Below the pieces are notes generated by a model. It was not told where the DNA came from. It ran no database searches and saw only the letters and a list, made by a program, of their open reading frames with translations. DNA of 64,000 nucleotides. Source: Vicinamibacterales bacterium (GTDB taxonomy: Bacteria; Acidobacteriota; Vicinamibacteria; Vicinamibacterales; 2-12-FULL-66-21). Numbering within the stretch: position 1 is the stretch's first letter; every line of letters starts with the position of its first letter. Position numbers and translations under genes: made by a program. The stretch lies in contig DASXLB010000060.1 of the NCBI GenBank assembly GCA_036496585.1, positions 92,090 through 156,089 of the forward strand, read 5' to 3'. Below are positions 55,301-64,000 of this stretch, one piece after another.

Positions 55301-55518
55301 CCGGCATGGTCCCGATGGCGCTGGCGCTGGGTGAAGGGGCGGAGGCGACGGCACCGCTTGGGCGCGCGGTGATTGGTGGTCTTGCGGCGGCCACGGTTGC
55401 GACCCTGATCGTGCTGCCATCGGTCTATTCGTTAGTGCAGCAGTCAGTGCGTGTCGGGTCGCCGTCTTTGGATCCCGACGATCCGGCGAGCGCCCATCGT
55501 GGGCAGGGAGCGGTATGA
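52357..55518 (+). CDS. RND efflux pump, inner-membrane permease subunit
   Basis: A 1053-residue protein with 12 helices: helix 1 ([19 protein letters not shown]), two large periplasmic domains (about 40-330 and 560-860), helix bundles at 335-540 and 870-1020. Helix 4 carries [19 protein letters not shown]; the proton-relay pair is Asp-Glu, not the Asp-Asp of AcrB, a form common in RND pumps of environmental bacteria. There are no CusA-type methionine triads that I can see, so a metal substrate is not indicated. The adaptor gene overlaps its stop (ATGA). Confidence 0.92.
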   Translation: MWLIRAALRRPITVLVAVMAVALTAVFAVSRMRADIFPDLDLPVIYVAQPYGGMSPAQMEGYITYYYEYHFLYVNGIESVESKSIQNTSLLKLTFHAGTDMAEALAQTIGYVNRARAFMPPGTVGPFIMRFDAGTVPVGYLVFSSESRSLGEIQDLALNRVRPQFATLPGLTSPPPFGGSQRTIVIRVDPNRLRSYNMSPDDVIKAVTTGNVIMPSGSVNIGDETRISAMNAVVSNINDLLELPIRMGAGPPISIRDIGSVSDSTDIPTAYALVDGRRAVYIPVTKRPNASTLDVVSEVKANLARFQALVPDDIKVSYELDQSRNVSMSLQAVLRETAIGALLTGVMVLIFLGDWRSSAIVVVTIPFALLAAVIALWGAGQTINVMTLGGLALAVGILVDEATVAIENIHTHLARGGSVARAVLDASGEVVVPRLLAMFSVVAVFVPSFFMSGVSRSLFVPLSLAVGFSMIASFFLASSLVPVLSVWLLGRHQTSPKAAHTTDWVDRLRERLGRMLQALAPARWLLVVVYAVVTIAVVALVGLNLGREIFPAGGVSQFRLRFRAPAGTKFESTERLATDVLDEIKSAAGPNNVEISLGYVGVQPSSYPINTIFLWTGGSHEGVLQVALRRAAGIRLVDFEETLRERFKTRFPMAQFSFEPGDIVNQIMNFGTSTPVEVAITGPDFAASRTFAAKMRDELARIPALRDLQYGQALDYPAIQVDVNRQMAGQLGVTVDQIGRSFAASTSSSRFVAPNYWADSRTGIAFQVQVEVPQPQVTTLDDLRVVPVSGDRGAHAMLGDVATINDATIVGEYDRINGQRMVTLTANIASQDLGRTVGQVDAAIARAGAPPRGGAVTVRGQIGAMRATFTNITTGLVVAVVVIFLLLSANFQSLRLAFVVVSTVPAALMGVVLMLFVTRTTLNVQSFMGGIMAVGVAVANSILLVTFAEQARIHGTSPLQTAIEAAKSRMRPVLMTSAAMIAGMVPMALALGEGAEATAPLGRAVIGGLAAATVATLIVLPSVYSLVQQSVRVGSPSLDPDDPASAHRGQGAV

Positions 55519-56687
55519 GCGTGCAGAGACGGATGACGCGAGCAGGCACCGTGTCGGCCGTGCTGTCGATGCTGGCCGTCGGGGCGTGTCGCGATAAGGC
55601 GCCGGCGCAGACAACCGACAAGTCCGCGCCGTCAGGCCCGCCGACGATCGAGGTAGTCAGGGTCGTTGAGCAACCGCTCGACGTCACGCTGTCGCTACCC
55701 GGTGAGCTGGCCCCTTACGAGACTGTGGCGTTGTATTCCCGCGTGAACGGCTTCGTCAAGACGATCAGTGTCGACCGAGGCTCGCGGGTGAAGGCCGGCG
55801 AGCAGCTCGCCGTTCTCGACGCGCCCGAGCTCGGCGCGCAGAAAGCCGAGGCGCGGTCGAAGGTGCAGAGTGCCGAGGCCCAACTCGTCGCCGTTCGCTC
55901 GAAGGCCGAAGCCACGTCGAGCACGTACGACAAGTTGAAGGCGGCATCGGCTACGCCGGGTGTGGTGGCTGGTAATGACGTCCTCGTGGCCCAGAAGGCA
56001 GTGGAAGCCGATCAGGGACAGATCGCCGCCGCGCAACAAAACGTGGAAGCGGCCCGCCAGGCGCTCAAATCGATCAGCGACATGGAAGGCTATCTCCGGA
56101 TCACGGCGCCGTTTGCGGGTGTCGTCACCGAGCGCAACGTACATCCCGGCGCGCTCGTAGGGCCAGCGGGAGGATCGGGAGCCGCACCCATCGTGCGCAT
56201 CGTGGCCAGCAATCGCCTGCGGCTCGTGATCCCCGTCCCCGAAGCCTATACCGCAGGTATGACCCCAGGTACTGCGCTGACCTTTTCAGTGGCGGCCTAT
56301 CCGGGCCAGACGTTCTCCGGAACGGTCGCGAGGATTTCGCAGGCGGTCGATGTCATTACGCGGACGATGGCGGTTGAACTTGAGGTGAATAACGCCGACG
56401 GGCGGCTCGCCCCGGGCACCTTTTGTCAGGTCCGTTGGCCGGTGCGGCGAACGACGCCTTCGCTCCTGGTGCCCAGCGGCAGCGTTGCCAGCACAACCGG
56501 CCGCACCTTTGTCATCCGCGTACGCAGTGGCCGCACGGAATGGGTCGACGTGAAGACCGGGCTGGCCTCCGGGCCGCTCGTCGAGGTGTTCGGCGATCTC
56601 AAGTCCGGAGACGAAATTGCTGTTCGTGGCACCGATGAACTCCGATCTGGAACACAAGTGCGGCCCAAACTGAGCAAGATCGCGTGA
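55515..56687 (+). CDS. RND efflux periplasmic adaptor (membrane fusion protein), lipoprotein
   Basis: A 390-residue adaptor with a lipobox (LSMLAVGAC, Cys at about residue 25) placing it on the inner membrane. It has the lipoyl half-motif [36 protein letters not shown] near residues 75-110, a coiled-coil hairpin ([30 protein letters not shown] to [20 protein letters not shown]), the second lipoyl half ([19 protein letters not shown]), and a beta-barrel and MP domain. It links the RND pump to TolC. Gene order regulator-TolC-pump-adaptor is unusual, as the adaptor normally precedes the pump. Confidence 0.92.
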   Translation: MSVQRRMTRAGTVSAVLSMLAVGACRDKAPAQTTDKSAPSGPPTIEVVRVVEQPLDVTLSLPGELAPYETVALYSRVNGFVKTISVDRGSRVKAGEQLAVLDAPELGAQKAEARSKVQSAEAQLVAVRSKAEATSSTYDKLKAASATPGVVAGNDVLVAQKAVEADQGQIAAAQQNVEAARQALKSISDMEGYLRITAPFAGVVTERNVHPGALVGPAGGSGAAPIVRIVASNRLRLVIPVPEAYTAGMTPGTALTFSVAAYPGQTFSGTVARISQAVDVITRTMAVELEVNNADGRLAPGTFCQVRWPVRRTTPSLLVPSGSVASTTGRTFVIRVRSGRTEWVDVKTGLASGPLVEVFGDLKSGDEIAVRGTDELRSGTQVRPKLSKIA

Positions 56688-56760
56688 GACCGCGTTGACT
56701 ATTTCCGATGAATCGGACACACGCGTCGATGGTCGCTGCCACAGTGTTCAGGGAGCAGCA

Positions 56761-56985
56761 GTGCCGGCCTTTGTATCCGCCGTCCTGACGCTGTGCGGTT
56801 TGCTGATGACGATTGAGGCGGCGCCACTCATGTTGAGTCTTCGAAGGCTCGGAAGTGATTCGCGTGCCTTGCAAGGCGCGTTCGATGGATTCGACTGGTG
56901 GGGACGCTGGCGGAGCGCCGCGCAGCTCGGCGCGTTCGGCGCGAGCCCCTGGTCGGTGGCTGTATTCGGACGGTACCGCAGATGA
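56761..56985 (+). CDS. Short two-helix membrane ORF, possibly a gene remnant
   Basis: 74 codons from a GTG at 56761: one helix (FVSAVLTLCGLLMTIEAAPLML), a charged loop with LGSDSRALQGAFDGFDWWGRW, and a second, partial helix (AQLGAFGASPWSVAVFG). It reads like the last part of a small multi-helix membrane protein whose first half is missing, since the region upstream back to the adaptor stop at 56687 is not membrane-like. Its stop overlaps the multicopper oxidase start (ATGA), so if translated it would couple the two. Family not recognised. Confidence 0.4.
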   Translation: MPAFVSAVLTLCGLLMTIEAAPLMLSLRRLGSDSRALQGAFDGFDWWGRWRSAAQLGAFGASPWSVAVFGRYRR

Positions 56986-58439
56986 CAATCGATCGCCGCT
57001 CCTTCCTCAAGCTTGCGGGACTCGCGCCGTTTGCTGGGGCGATATCTCAGCCGCTTCGTCTCGACGCGCAGCCCACCGGTGTCACAGCCGACTACACGAT
57101 CCGCATTGCCACCGGGCTTGTCGATCTGGCGCCTGGACACATCGTGTCCACGACGCTGTACAACGATCAATTCCCTGGTCCACTGCTGCGCTTCAAGGAG
57201 GGACAGCCGGTCGTGGTCGACATCGTCAACGACACCGACACGCCGGAGTTGGTGCATTGGCACGGTCAGTCCGTATCGAGCGAGGTGGACGGTGCCGCCG
57301 AAGAAGGCACGCCGTTCGTCCCCGCGCACGGAAGGCGCCGCGTCTCGTTTATCCCGCGCCCGTCTGGATTCCGGTTCTACCACACGCACGTTGCGGCGGG
57401 CGCGGACCTGAATCGGGGCACCTACACCGGTCAAGCCGGCCCCGTGTACATCGAGCCGAAGACGAACGCCGGCGCCTACGACCGCGAGGTGTTTCTCGTC
57501 TTGAAGGAGTTCGAGCCGTCGTGGAGCCGCGGCGGCGACATGGCGATGGACATGCTGGCGGGCGCACCGCTCAAAACGCTGCAGGACATCGGCAAGGCGG
57601 CCGACGCCGGACGCAAAGGCACGCAGAAAGGCTTCGAGGCCGGCTACGATTTGTTCAGCATCAACGGACGGATGCGGGGCCACGGCGAGCCCTTGCGGGT
57701 GAAGCAGGGCGAGCGCATCCTGTTCCACGTCCTCAATGCGAGCGCGACCGAAATCCGGAGCCTCGCCCTGCCAGGGCACGTCTTTCGCGTCCTGGCACTC
57801 GACGGGAACCCAGTGCCGACGCCAACGAACGTACCGGTGCTATGGCTGGGCACGGCCGAGCGGATTTCTGCCATCGTCGAGATGAAGCATCCCGGTGTCT
57901 GGGTGATGGGCGATCTCGCCGACGATGACCGCCGCCACGGCATGGGCATCGTGGTCGAGTACGCCGGGCGAAAAGGATCGGCGCAGTGGAGCAAACCGCA
58001 GCCGTTTCGTTGGGACTACGCGCGGTTCGGCAAGTCGAGACCGACCTCGCCATCGCCGGACGAAACGATCGACTTCACGATCGGCAAGCAGAATGCGGCA
58101 GCGCACGGCTTCAACGTCTGGACGCTGAATGGCTCGGCATTCTCGCCTGACGCCATGACGCCGATGCACACGCTGCAGCGGGGACATCGTTACCGGCTGA
58201 AGTTTCGTAATGCCAGCGACGACGTGCATCCGCTGCATCTACATCGGCACAGCTTCGAGCTGACGCGCGTCGGCGGAAAACCCACGACCGGCGTGATGAA
58301 GGATGTCGTGATGTTAGGCGGCTTCCAAGAACTGGAGTTCGACTTCATCGCCGACAATCCTGGTCCGACGCTCTTCCATTGCCATCAGCAAGTGCACATG
58401 GACTTCGGTTTCATGGCCCTGTTTCGATACGCGCCTTAG
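56982..58439 (+). CDS. Tat-exported multicopper oxidase with high-potential-type T1 site
   Basis: A 485-residue three-cupredoxin oxidase. The N-terminus IDRRSFLKLAGLAPFAGAIS is a twin-arginine signal. Copper ligands: H92-W-H94 (HWHG), H134-T-H136, HPLHLHRHSF with H416, H419 and H421, and H466-C467-H468 plus H472 in FHCHQQVHMDFGFM. The residue ten after C467, the T1 axial position, is F477, not Met, as in high-potential laccases. No Met-rich CueO-type insert is present. It may oxidise phenolics, Cu(I) or another pump substrate. Start ATG at 56982 fits the Tat motif and overlaps the preceding stop. Confidence 0.9.
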   Translation: MTIDRRSFLKLAGLAPFAGAISQPLRLDAQPTGVTADYTIRIATGLVDLAPGHIVSTTLYNDQFPGPLLRFKEGQPVVVDIVNDTDTPELVHWHGQSVSSEVDGAAEEGTPFVPAHGRRRVSFIPRPSGFRFYHTHVAAGADLNRGTYTGQAGPVYIEPKTNAGAYDREVFLVLKEFEPSWSRGGDMAMDMLAGAPLKTLQDIGKAADAGRKGTQKGFEAGYDLFSINGRMRGHGEPLRVKQGERILFHVLNASATEIRSLALPGHVFRVLALDGNPVPTPTNVPVLWLGTAERISAIVEMKHPGVWVMGDLADDDRRHGMGIVVEYAGRKGSAQWSKPQPFRWDYARFGKSRPTSPSPDETIDFTIGKQNAAAHGFNVWTLNGSAFSPDAMTPMHTLQRGHRYRLKFRNASDDVHPLHLHRHSFELTRVGGKPTTGVMKDVVMLGGFQELEFDFIADNPGPTLFHCHQQVHMDFGFMALFRYAP

Positions 58440-58520
58440 GGCAATCCTACGCGACTTATCGCGGCCAGCCGTTGAACGAGGACGGCGTCGACGCGTTCAC
58501 CGCGCAGTCTTGGTACCTGA

Positions 58521-58526
58521 TAACAT
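58521..58526 (+). promoter_or_regulatory. -10 hexamer TAACAT, leaderless geometry
   Basis: TAACAT, then TCGTAAT and the ATG at 58534 of the ROK gene. This supports 58534 over the longer start at 58510, which lies upstream of the hexamer. Confidence 0.45.
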
Positions 58527-58533
58527 TCGTAAT

Positions 58534-59538
58534 ATGCGTCGGATCGTTGCTGGTATCGATCTTGGCGGCACCGCCATCAATTACACCCTGCTTGACGCGG
58601 ACAGCGGCGATTTCCTGGTTCCCGGCCTCGCGGAGCACCCCGCTGGCGCGAAAGAAGGAGCCGACATCTGTCTGACTCGGATCGTCGATGGCTTGTCCCT
58701 CGTGACGGCGAGGTACGGAGTGGACCGCGACGCCATCCTCGCGGTCGGCCTCGACACGCCTGGCCCGGCGAGCGCGACGGGCGTACTGAGCGCGAGGGGA
58801 TCGACAAACTTTGCACACGAGAGCTGGCCGGGTTTTGACCTGCGCGGTGGGCTCGAAACGCGGCTCGGTCTCCCGGTTACTTACCTGAACGACGGCAACG
58901 CCGCAGCGTTGTGGGGTCACATGTCTTTGTTCGGCTCGAGGCCGGCGACGAGCGTGTCGGCGATTATCGGCACCGGCCTCGGCGGCGGACTCGTCGTCGA
59001 CGGTCGCGTCGTGGAGGGGCGGAATGGCTTCGGTGGCGAAATCGGCCATGTCCTCATTCCGTGTGAGGCGATTCCCGCGCTAAATGGGCTGCGGCCACCA
59101 TGCAACTGCGGGCGCATGGGCGATCTCGAGTCGGTCTGCTCCCTCACTGCCATCGAGCGAACGCTTCTGCCGATGTTCGTCGAGCAGCATCGTGGGCACC
59201 CCTTGAGCGGCATCCCCGTCGCGGCAGCAGCCAAGCAGGTTCGCGGGTATGCCGAACGCGGCGATGAGATGTGCCGGGCGATTTTCGACACGCAGGCGCG
59301 TGCCCTCGGCTTGTTCTTCGACCAGATCACGAACCTTCTCGATCCCGACGCGTTCCTGATCGGCGGCGGCGCGCTCGAGGTGTCACCGGACTTTCAGGCG
59401 TGGTGGGTCGCAGCGGTGCGAGCCGGCATGGGCCCGCAGCGCGCAGAACAGCAGCCCCGCATCCATGTCATGCCCAACGGCGATGCCGCCGGCGCACGCG
59501 GCGCCGCGTTGGGTGCTCTGCAAACGCTGCACCTGTGA
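58534..59538 (+). CDS. ROK-family sugar kinase or regulator-like protein
   Basis: A 334-residue protein with the ROK ATP-binding start VAGIDLGGTAINYTLLD, the substrate loop VTYLNDGNAAALWGH, the second phosphate loop IIGTGLGGGLVVDGRV, and GRNGFGGEIGH with the metal-binding His. The zinc motif, normally C-x-C-G-x2-G-C-x-E, is C-N-C-G-R-M-G-D-L-E, so the third cysteine is replaced by Asp, and there is an insertion before it. The C-terminal LLDPDAFLIGGGAL block is typical. No DNA-binding domain is present, so kinase rather than repressor. Sugar unknown. Confidence 0.8.
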   Translation: MRRIVAGIDLGGTAINYTLLDADSGDFLVPGLAEHPAGAKEGADICLTRIVDGLSLVTARYGVDRDAILAVGLDTPGPASATGVLSARGSTNFAHESWPGFDLRGGLETRLGLPVTYLNDGNAAALWGHMSLFGSRPATSVSAIIGTGLGGGLVVDGRVVEGRNGFGGEIGHVLIPCEAIPALNGLRPPCNCGRMGDLESVCSLTAIERTLLPMFVEQHRGHPLSGIPVAAAAKQVRGYAERGDEMCRAIFDTQARALGLFFDQITNLLDPDAFLIGGGALEVSPDFQAWWVAAVRAGMGPQRAEQQPRIHVMPNGDAAGARGAALGALQTLHL

Positions 59539-59703
59539 GCTAGCGGGGATTCACCCGCATAAGACGCTGAGCCGATCATCCTCCGCAAGAAGATCGAGGA
59601 ATAGCGTGTTGTGGGCGCGTGTTCTTGATGGAGCCGCCCCCTGGATTTGGTAGCCTGCGCTAGCCCTTCCGTCACGATAGTCGTCAGTGTCGGCGTAACC
59701 GGG

Positions 59704-61776
59704 TCACCCGATGACAAGGGTCGGGACGGTGCGTTCTGCCGAGGAGAGAACCAGACCGAGGCGACCCGCGAGGACGGGAAGGAACTCGCCAGCGCTCGAA
59801 GCGTTCGTCTCGACGTTGATGACGTAGAGTCCCGTCAGTCCGGTCTCGTCGACGAGCGGGCGATCGAGGCCCGCTTCAACAATCGTGCAAAGGTCACCGA
59901 TGCTCAGCGACGCGTTGAGGCCGCTGAACGATCCGCTGGACATCATCGCCGCCATGTGGCGCGTCGTCTGCCCGCGCATCTCGGCGAACATCCGATCGGG
60001 ACCGACCTGGGACGGATCGAACTGGCGCCCGAGAATCTGATCCAGCCGCATGCCTTCGGGCACGGGCGCAGATGCGTCCAAGCTGATGTCAAACGAGCTG
60101 GTCGATATCGAAAAGTGAGCAAACCCTTCAGTTCCTGCACCGGTGCGAAGCACCCGAGCCTTGATGCCATTCGGTGCCGTCAACACCCACGCCTCTCCCA
60201 CGCGATCCTCGACCGAGACACGCAGATGAAAATGCGCCGCGATGCCGTCGCGCAGCAACCCGACCATTGTTGTGCGCGGCTCGGGTCGCGGCAGGACGAG
60301 CGCGAAATCGAACCGCGCGTTCGCGTCGACGCTTGACGCCCATTCGATCCGCGACGCCGGCATCTCGTGGAGCTGCGACAACATTCCTTTCAGCGAGGCA
60401 TTGCGAACGTCGATGAAATCGGATCCGTTACCGCCGGTCGGCCCCTCGGCGACCGGCGCGGCGGCGGGCACAATGTGCGGCTGACGCGACGGTGACACAC
60501 GGGGCTTTTCAGTCGAGAGCGCGCGAAGGAACGGAACGTTCGCAGGCAGGTCGCCGCGAGGCGGCTGTGGCTGAGGCCGCACGATATCGCGCAGACTCCC
60601 GCGGCCCGTACTCATCGTACGGCTTCCGAGCTGCGGGAGACCCGCGAGCGCGGCGGCCAACTCGATCTGCGCGAAGAGGCGCAACGCCGGATCCGGAATC
60701 CGATCGAGATACTTTGCCGCCACCGCGCCTTCGTGCACGCCCGCTTTGTAGAGGATGTTTCTGAAGTCCGCCGCCGATGGCCAGCACTGCTGTGGCACGA
60801 GATTGGGCCGCATCGGATCGATGTCGGCGTCGTAGTGGTCCAGCGCGATATCGAACGCCTCCGCAAACTCGGTCCGGATCGCCTCGGAGATCGGAATGAA
60901 ACGCGAGCCGACACTGATGCCGTCGATGCAGGCCGCCGCGATCTGTTCGGCCGAGGGCGGCGCCTGTTCGGCTGTCATTGCCTCGGTCATCGACTCCATG
61001 CCATACGGGTACTTCGCCGCTGCGGCCGACAGGTCGCGACTGCGCTGGACGACAAAGCCGGCCAGTTCTGGGTCGAGGTGACGCAGCGGGCCAAGAATCC
61101 CGAATAAGTCGCCGTCGTGGGTCGATGAAAATCGCACCTGGTGCGAACCGGCGCCGAACGACGCCCGTGTTGCCCCGTCAGGCTCGGCGAGAATCCCGTC
61201 GATCAGGTCTCGAATCGCCGCGCGCGCTTCTTCAGATGGAAGCGACGGCCAGAAGTACGTGAACGTTTCGACAAATTGCCGGCGGCGGAACGATCGTCTG
61301 GTGGGATCCGGGTTCCGCTCGCGCATGGCCTGAATTGACTTCCGGAGGACGGCGCGTCGCTCTTCGTCGTCGTCGGATTGACCGATCGTCGGGGTCACCG
61401 CCGAGAACGGGAACTCGGTGCCGATGCCCGATTCTTTGAGATACGCCGCTGCTTCCCGACGGAAGCCGTGGTCAGACATCCGGAACAGCATCATTTCGAT
61501 GACCGAGGCGCGCTCGAACGTCAGCGTCTCGGCAATCTCGAACGCGCGCGCGGGCGAAACGGTGGCAGCGAGCCCGGCCGCTTCGCCGCGCAGGATCTCG
61601 CGCTCGTCCTCCGGGAGCGTGTCGATCGCCGCCAACGCATCGGTCAGCGTTCGATCGGCTTCGGTCCGGTCGTGCGTGGTGAGCACCCGCGCGATGTGCA
61701 GGAGGGCTGCGCCTCTGACTGCCAGCGGCGCCCGTCCGGCCCTTGCCCGCGCCTCGGCAAGCAGTTCGTCTGGCAT
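59704..61776 (-). CDS. Protein with a C-terminal TIGR03435 (soil-associated) domain, 690 aa
   Basis: The N-terminal ~480 residues are helical and hydrophilic without a signal peptide, with DALAAIDTLPEDEREILRGEAA and later HYDADIDPMRPNLVPQQCW segments; I do not recognise them. After a Pro-rich linker (PQPPRGDLPANVP and PSRQPHIVPAAAPVAEG), residues 500-690 match the TIGR03435 family: a FIDVRNASLKGML strand, FDISLDASAPVPEGMRLDQIL, and LCTIVEAGLDRPLVDETGLTGLYVI near the end. TIGR03435 domains usually occur in exported proteins, so this fusion is unusual. The start at 61776 is set by TATACT six bases upstream. Confidence 0.65.
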   Translation of the reverse strand: MPDELLAEARARAGRAPLAVRGAALLHIARVLTTHDRTEADRTLTDALAAIDTLPEDEREILRGEAAGLAATVSPARAFEIAETLTFERASVIEMMLFRMSDHGFRREAAAYLKESGIGTEFPFSAVTPTIGQSDDDEERRAVLRKSIQAMRERNPDPTRRSFRRRQFVETFTYFWPSLPSEEARAAIRDLIDGILAEPDGATRASFGAGSHQVRFSSTHDGDLFGILGPLRHLDPELAGFVVQRSRDLSAAAAKYPYGMESMTEAMTAEQAPPSAEQIAAACIDGISVGSRFIPISEAIRTEFAEAFDIALDHYDADIDPMRPNLVPQQCWPSAADFRNILYKAGVHEGAVAAKYLDRIPDPALRLFAQIELAAALAGLPQLGSRTMSTGRGSLRDIVRPQPQPPRGDLPANVPFLRALSTEKPRVSPSRQPHIVPAAAPVAEGPTGGNGSDFIDVRNASLKGMLSQLHEMPASRIEWASSVDANARFDFALVLPRPEPRTTMVGLLRDGIAAHFHLRVSVEDRVGEAWVLTAPNGIKARVLRTGAGTEGFAHFSISTSSFDISLDASAPVPEGMRLDQILGRQFDPSQVGPDRMFAEMRGQTTRHMAAMMSSGSFSGLNASLSIGDLCTIVEAGLDRPLVDETGLTGLYVINVETNASSAGEFLPVLAGRLGLVLSSAERTVPTLVIG

Positions 61777-61782
61777 GGGAAA

Positions 61783-61788
61783 AGTATA
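61783..61788 (-). promoter_or_regulatory. -10 hexamer TATACT, leaderless geometry
   Basis: Minus-strand TATACT, then TTTCCC and the ATG at 61776. The much longer in-frame start at 61959 would lie upstream of this box. Confidence 0.5.
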
Positions 61789-61977
61789 GCAACCACTCAC
61801 ATCGGTCCCTAAAAACCGCAGGCGCTTCTGACGGCCGCGGCCGGATTCGGAAACCCTCGGCGGCCAGTCGCTAACCACGTTCGAAGAGTGGGCCGAGCGG
61901 ACACTCGTCATCGGCCGTCGAACGAGCGGCCCCCACCGCAAGCATAGCGGCGGACGCACTCATCGGCCTGAGCCATC

Positions 61978-64000
<2,023 letters not shown>

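Noticed and set aside
58441-58530. Possible coding remnant between the multicopper oxidase and ROK genes
   Set aside because: Only about 25 residues of protein-like sequence, no family signal.
59550-59570. GCGGG/CCCGC hairpin after the ROK gene as a terminator
   Set aside because: Short stem and no T-tract on either strand.

Overview
The window is a GC-rich (roughly two-thirds G+C by eye) bacterial chromosome segment, densely coded on both strands, with no rRNA, tRNA, CRISPR array, insertion sequence or phage module that I can see. Gene content points to Acidobacteriota, probably the Vicinamibacteria/subgroup 6 side. The markers are four ADOP-type duplicated MacB/FtsX-like permeases without ATPases, a PadR regulator abutting one of them, a VWFA-related acidobacterial-type secreted protein, a TIGR03435 'soil-associated' domain protein, a DUF6438 protein and many signal-peptide hydrolases. 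This taxonomic call is inference from families.

Layout. 1-6.2 kb: the end of a secreted protein, a small conserved-looking protein, a minus-strand operon (M20 peptidase remnant, pxpA, MFS transporter), a stand-alone DGQHR-domain protein with its own promoter, and an OsmC/DUF1624 pair. 6.2-8.9 kb: a plus-strand run of dipeptidase, DUF6438-ankyrin and SGNH hydrolase. 9-14.9 kb: PadR plus ADOP permease, a CstA-type peptide/pyruvate permease and a VWA protein. 15-21.7 kb: a surface-glycan or lipid-linked sugar island (two GT-C-like membrane proteins, a methyltransferase, a B12/radical SAM enzyme, a DPM1-like GT2). 21.7-26.2 kb: gamma-glutamyltransferase, ornithine-cyclodeaminase-family protein, TPR protein and a small membrane protein. 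26.2-30.8 kb: a three-gene minus-strand signalling cassette in which a CHASE2 adenylate/guanylate cyclase, an M48 metalloprotease and a cyclic-nucleotide-binding MscS channel are read through overlapping or nearly overlapping junctions. 30.9-50.3 kb: an accessory stretch with three more ADOP permeases, secreted proteins of unknown role, a CE15-like esterase, a VOC protein, gene remnants, a cupin and an orphan sensor kinase. 50.5-58.4 kb: an operon-like run of PadR, TolC, RND pump, membrane fusion protein, a short membrane ORF and a multicopper oxidase, led by a near-consensus promoter with a perfect palindrome at the expected transcription start. 58.5-64 kb: ROK kinase, TIGR03435-domain protein and PhoD-type phosphatase (open at the right edge).

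The main cross-cutting observation is that at least twelve genes have a TANNNT -10 hexamer ending 5-9 bases before the start codon, mostly without a Shine-Dalgarno sequence. That is the geometry of leaderless transcripts, and it was used here to choose several starts. The most system-like locus is the cyclase/M48/CNB-MscS cassette: a plausible extracytoplasmic sensor, second messenger and ligand-gated channel pathway encoded in one transcript.
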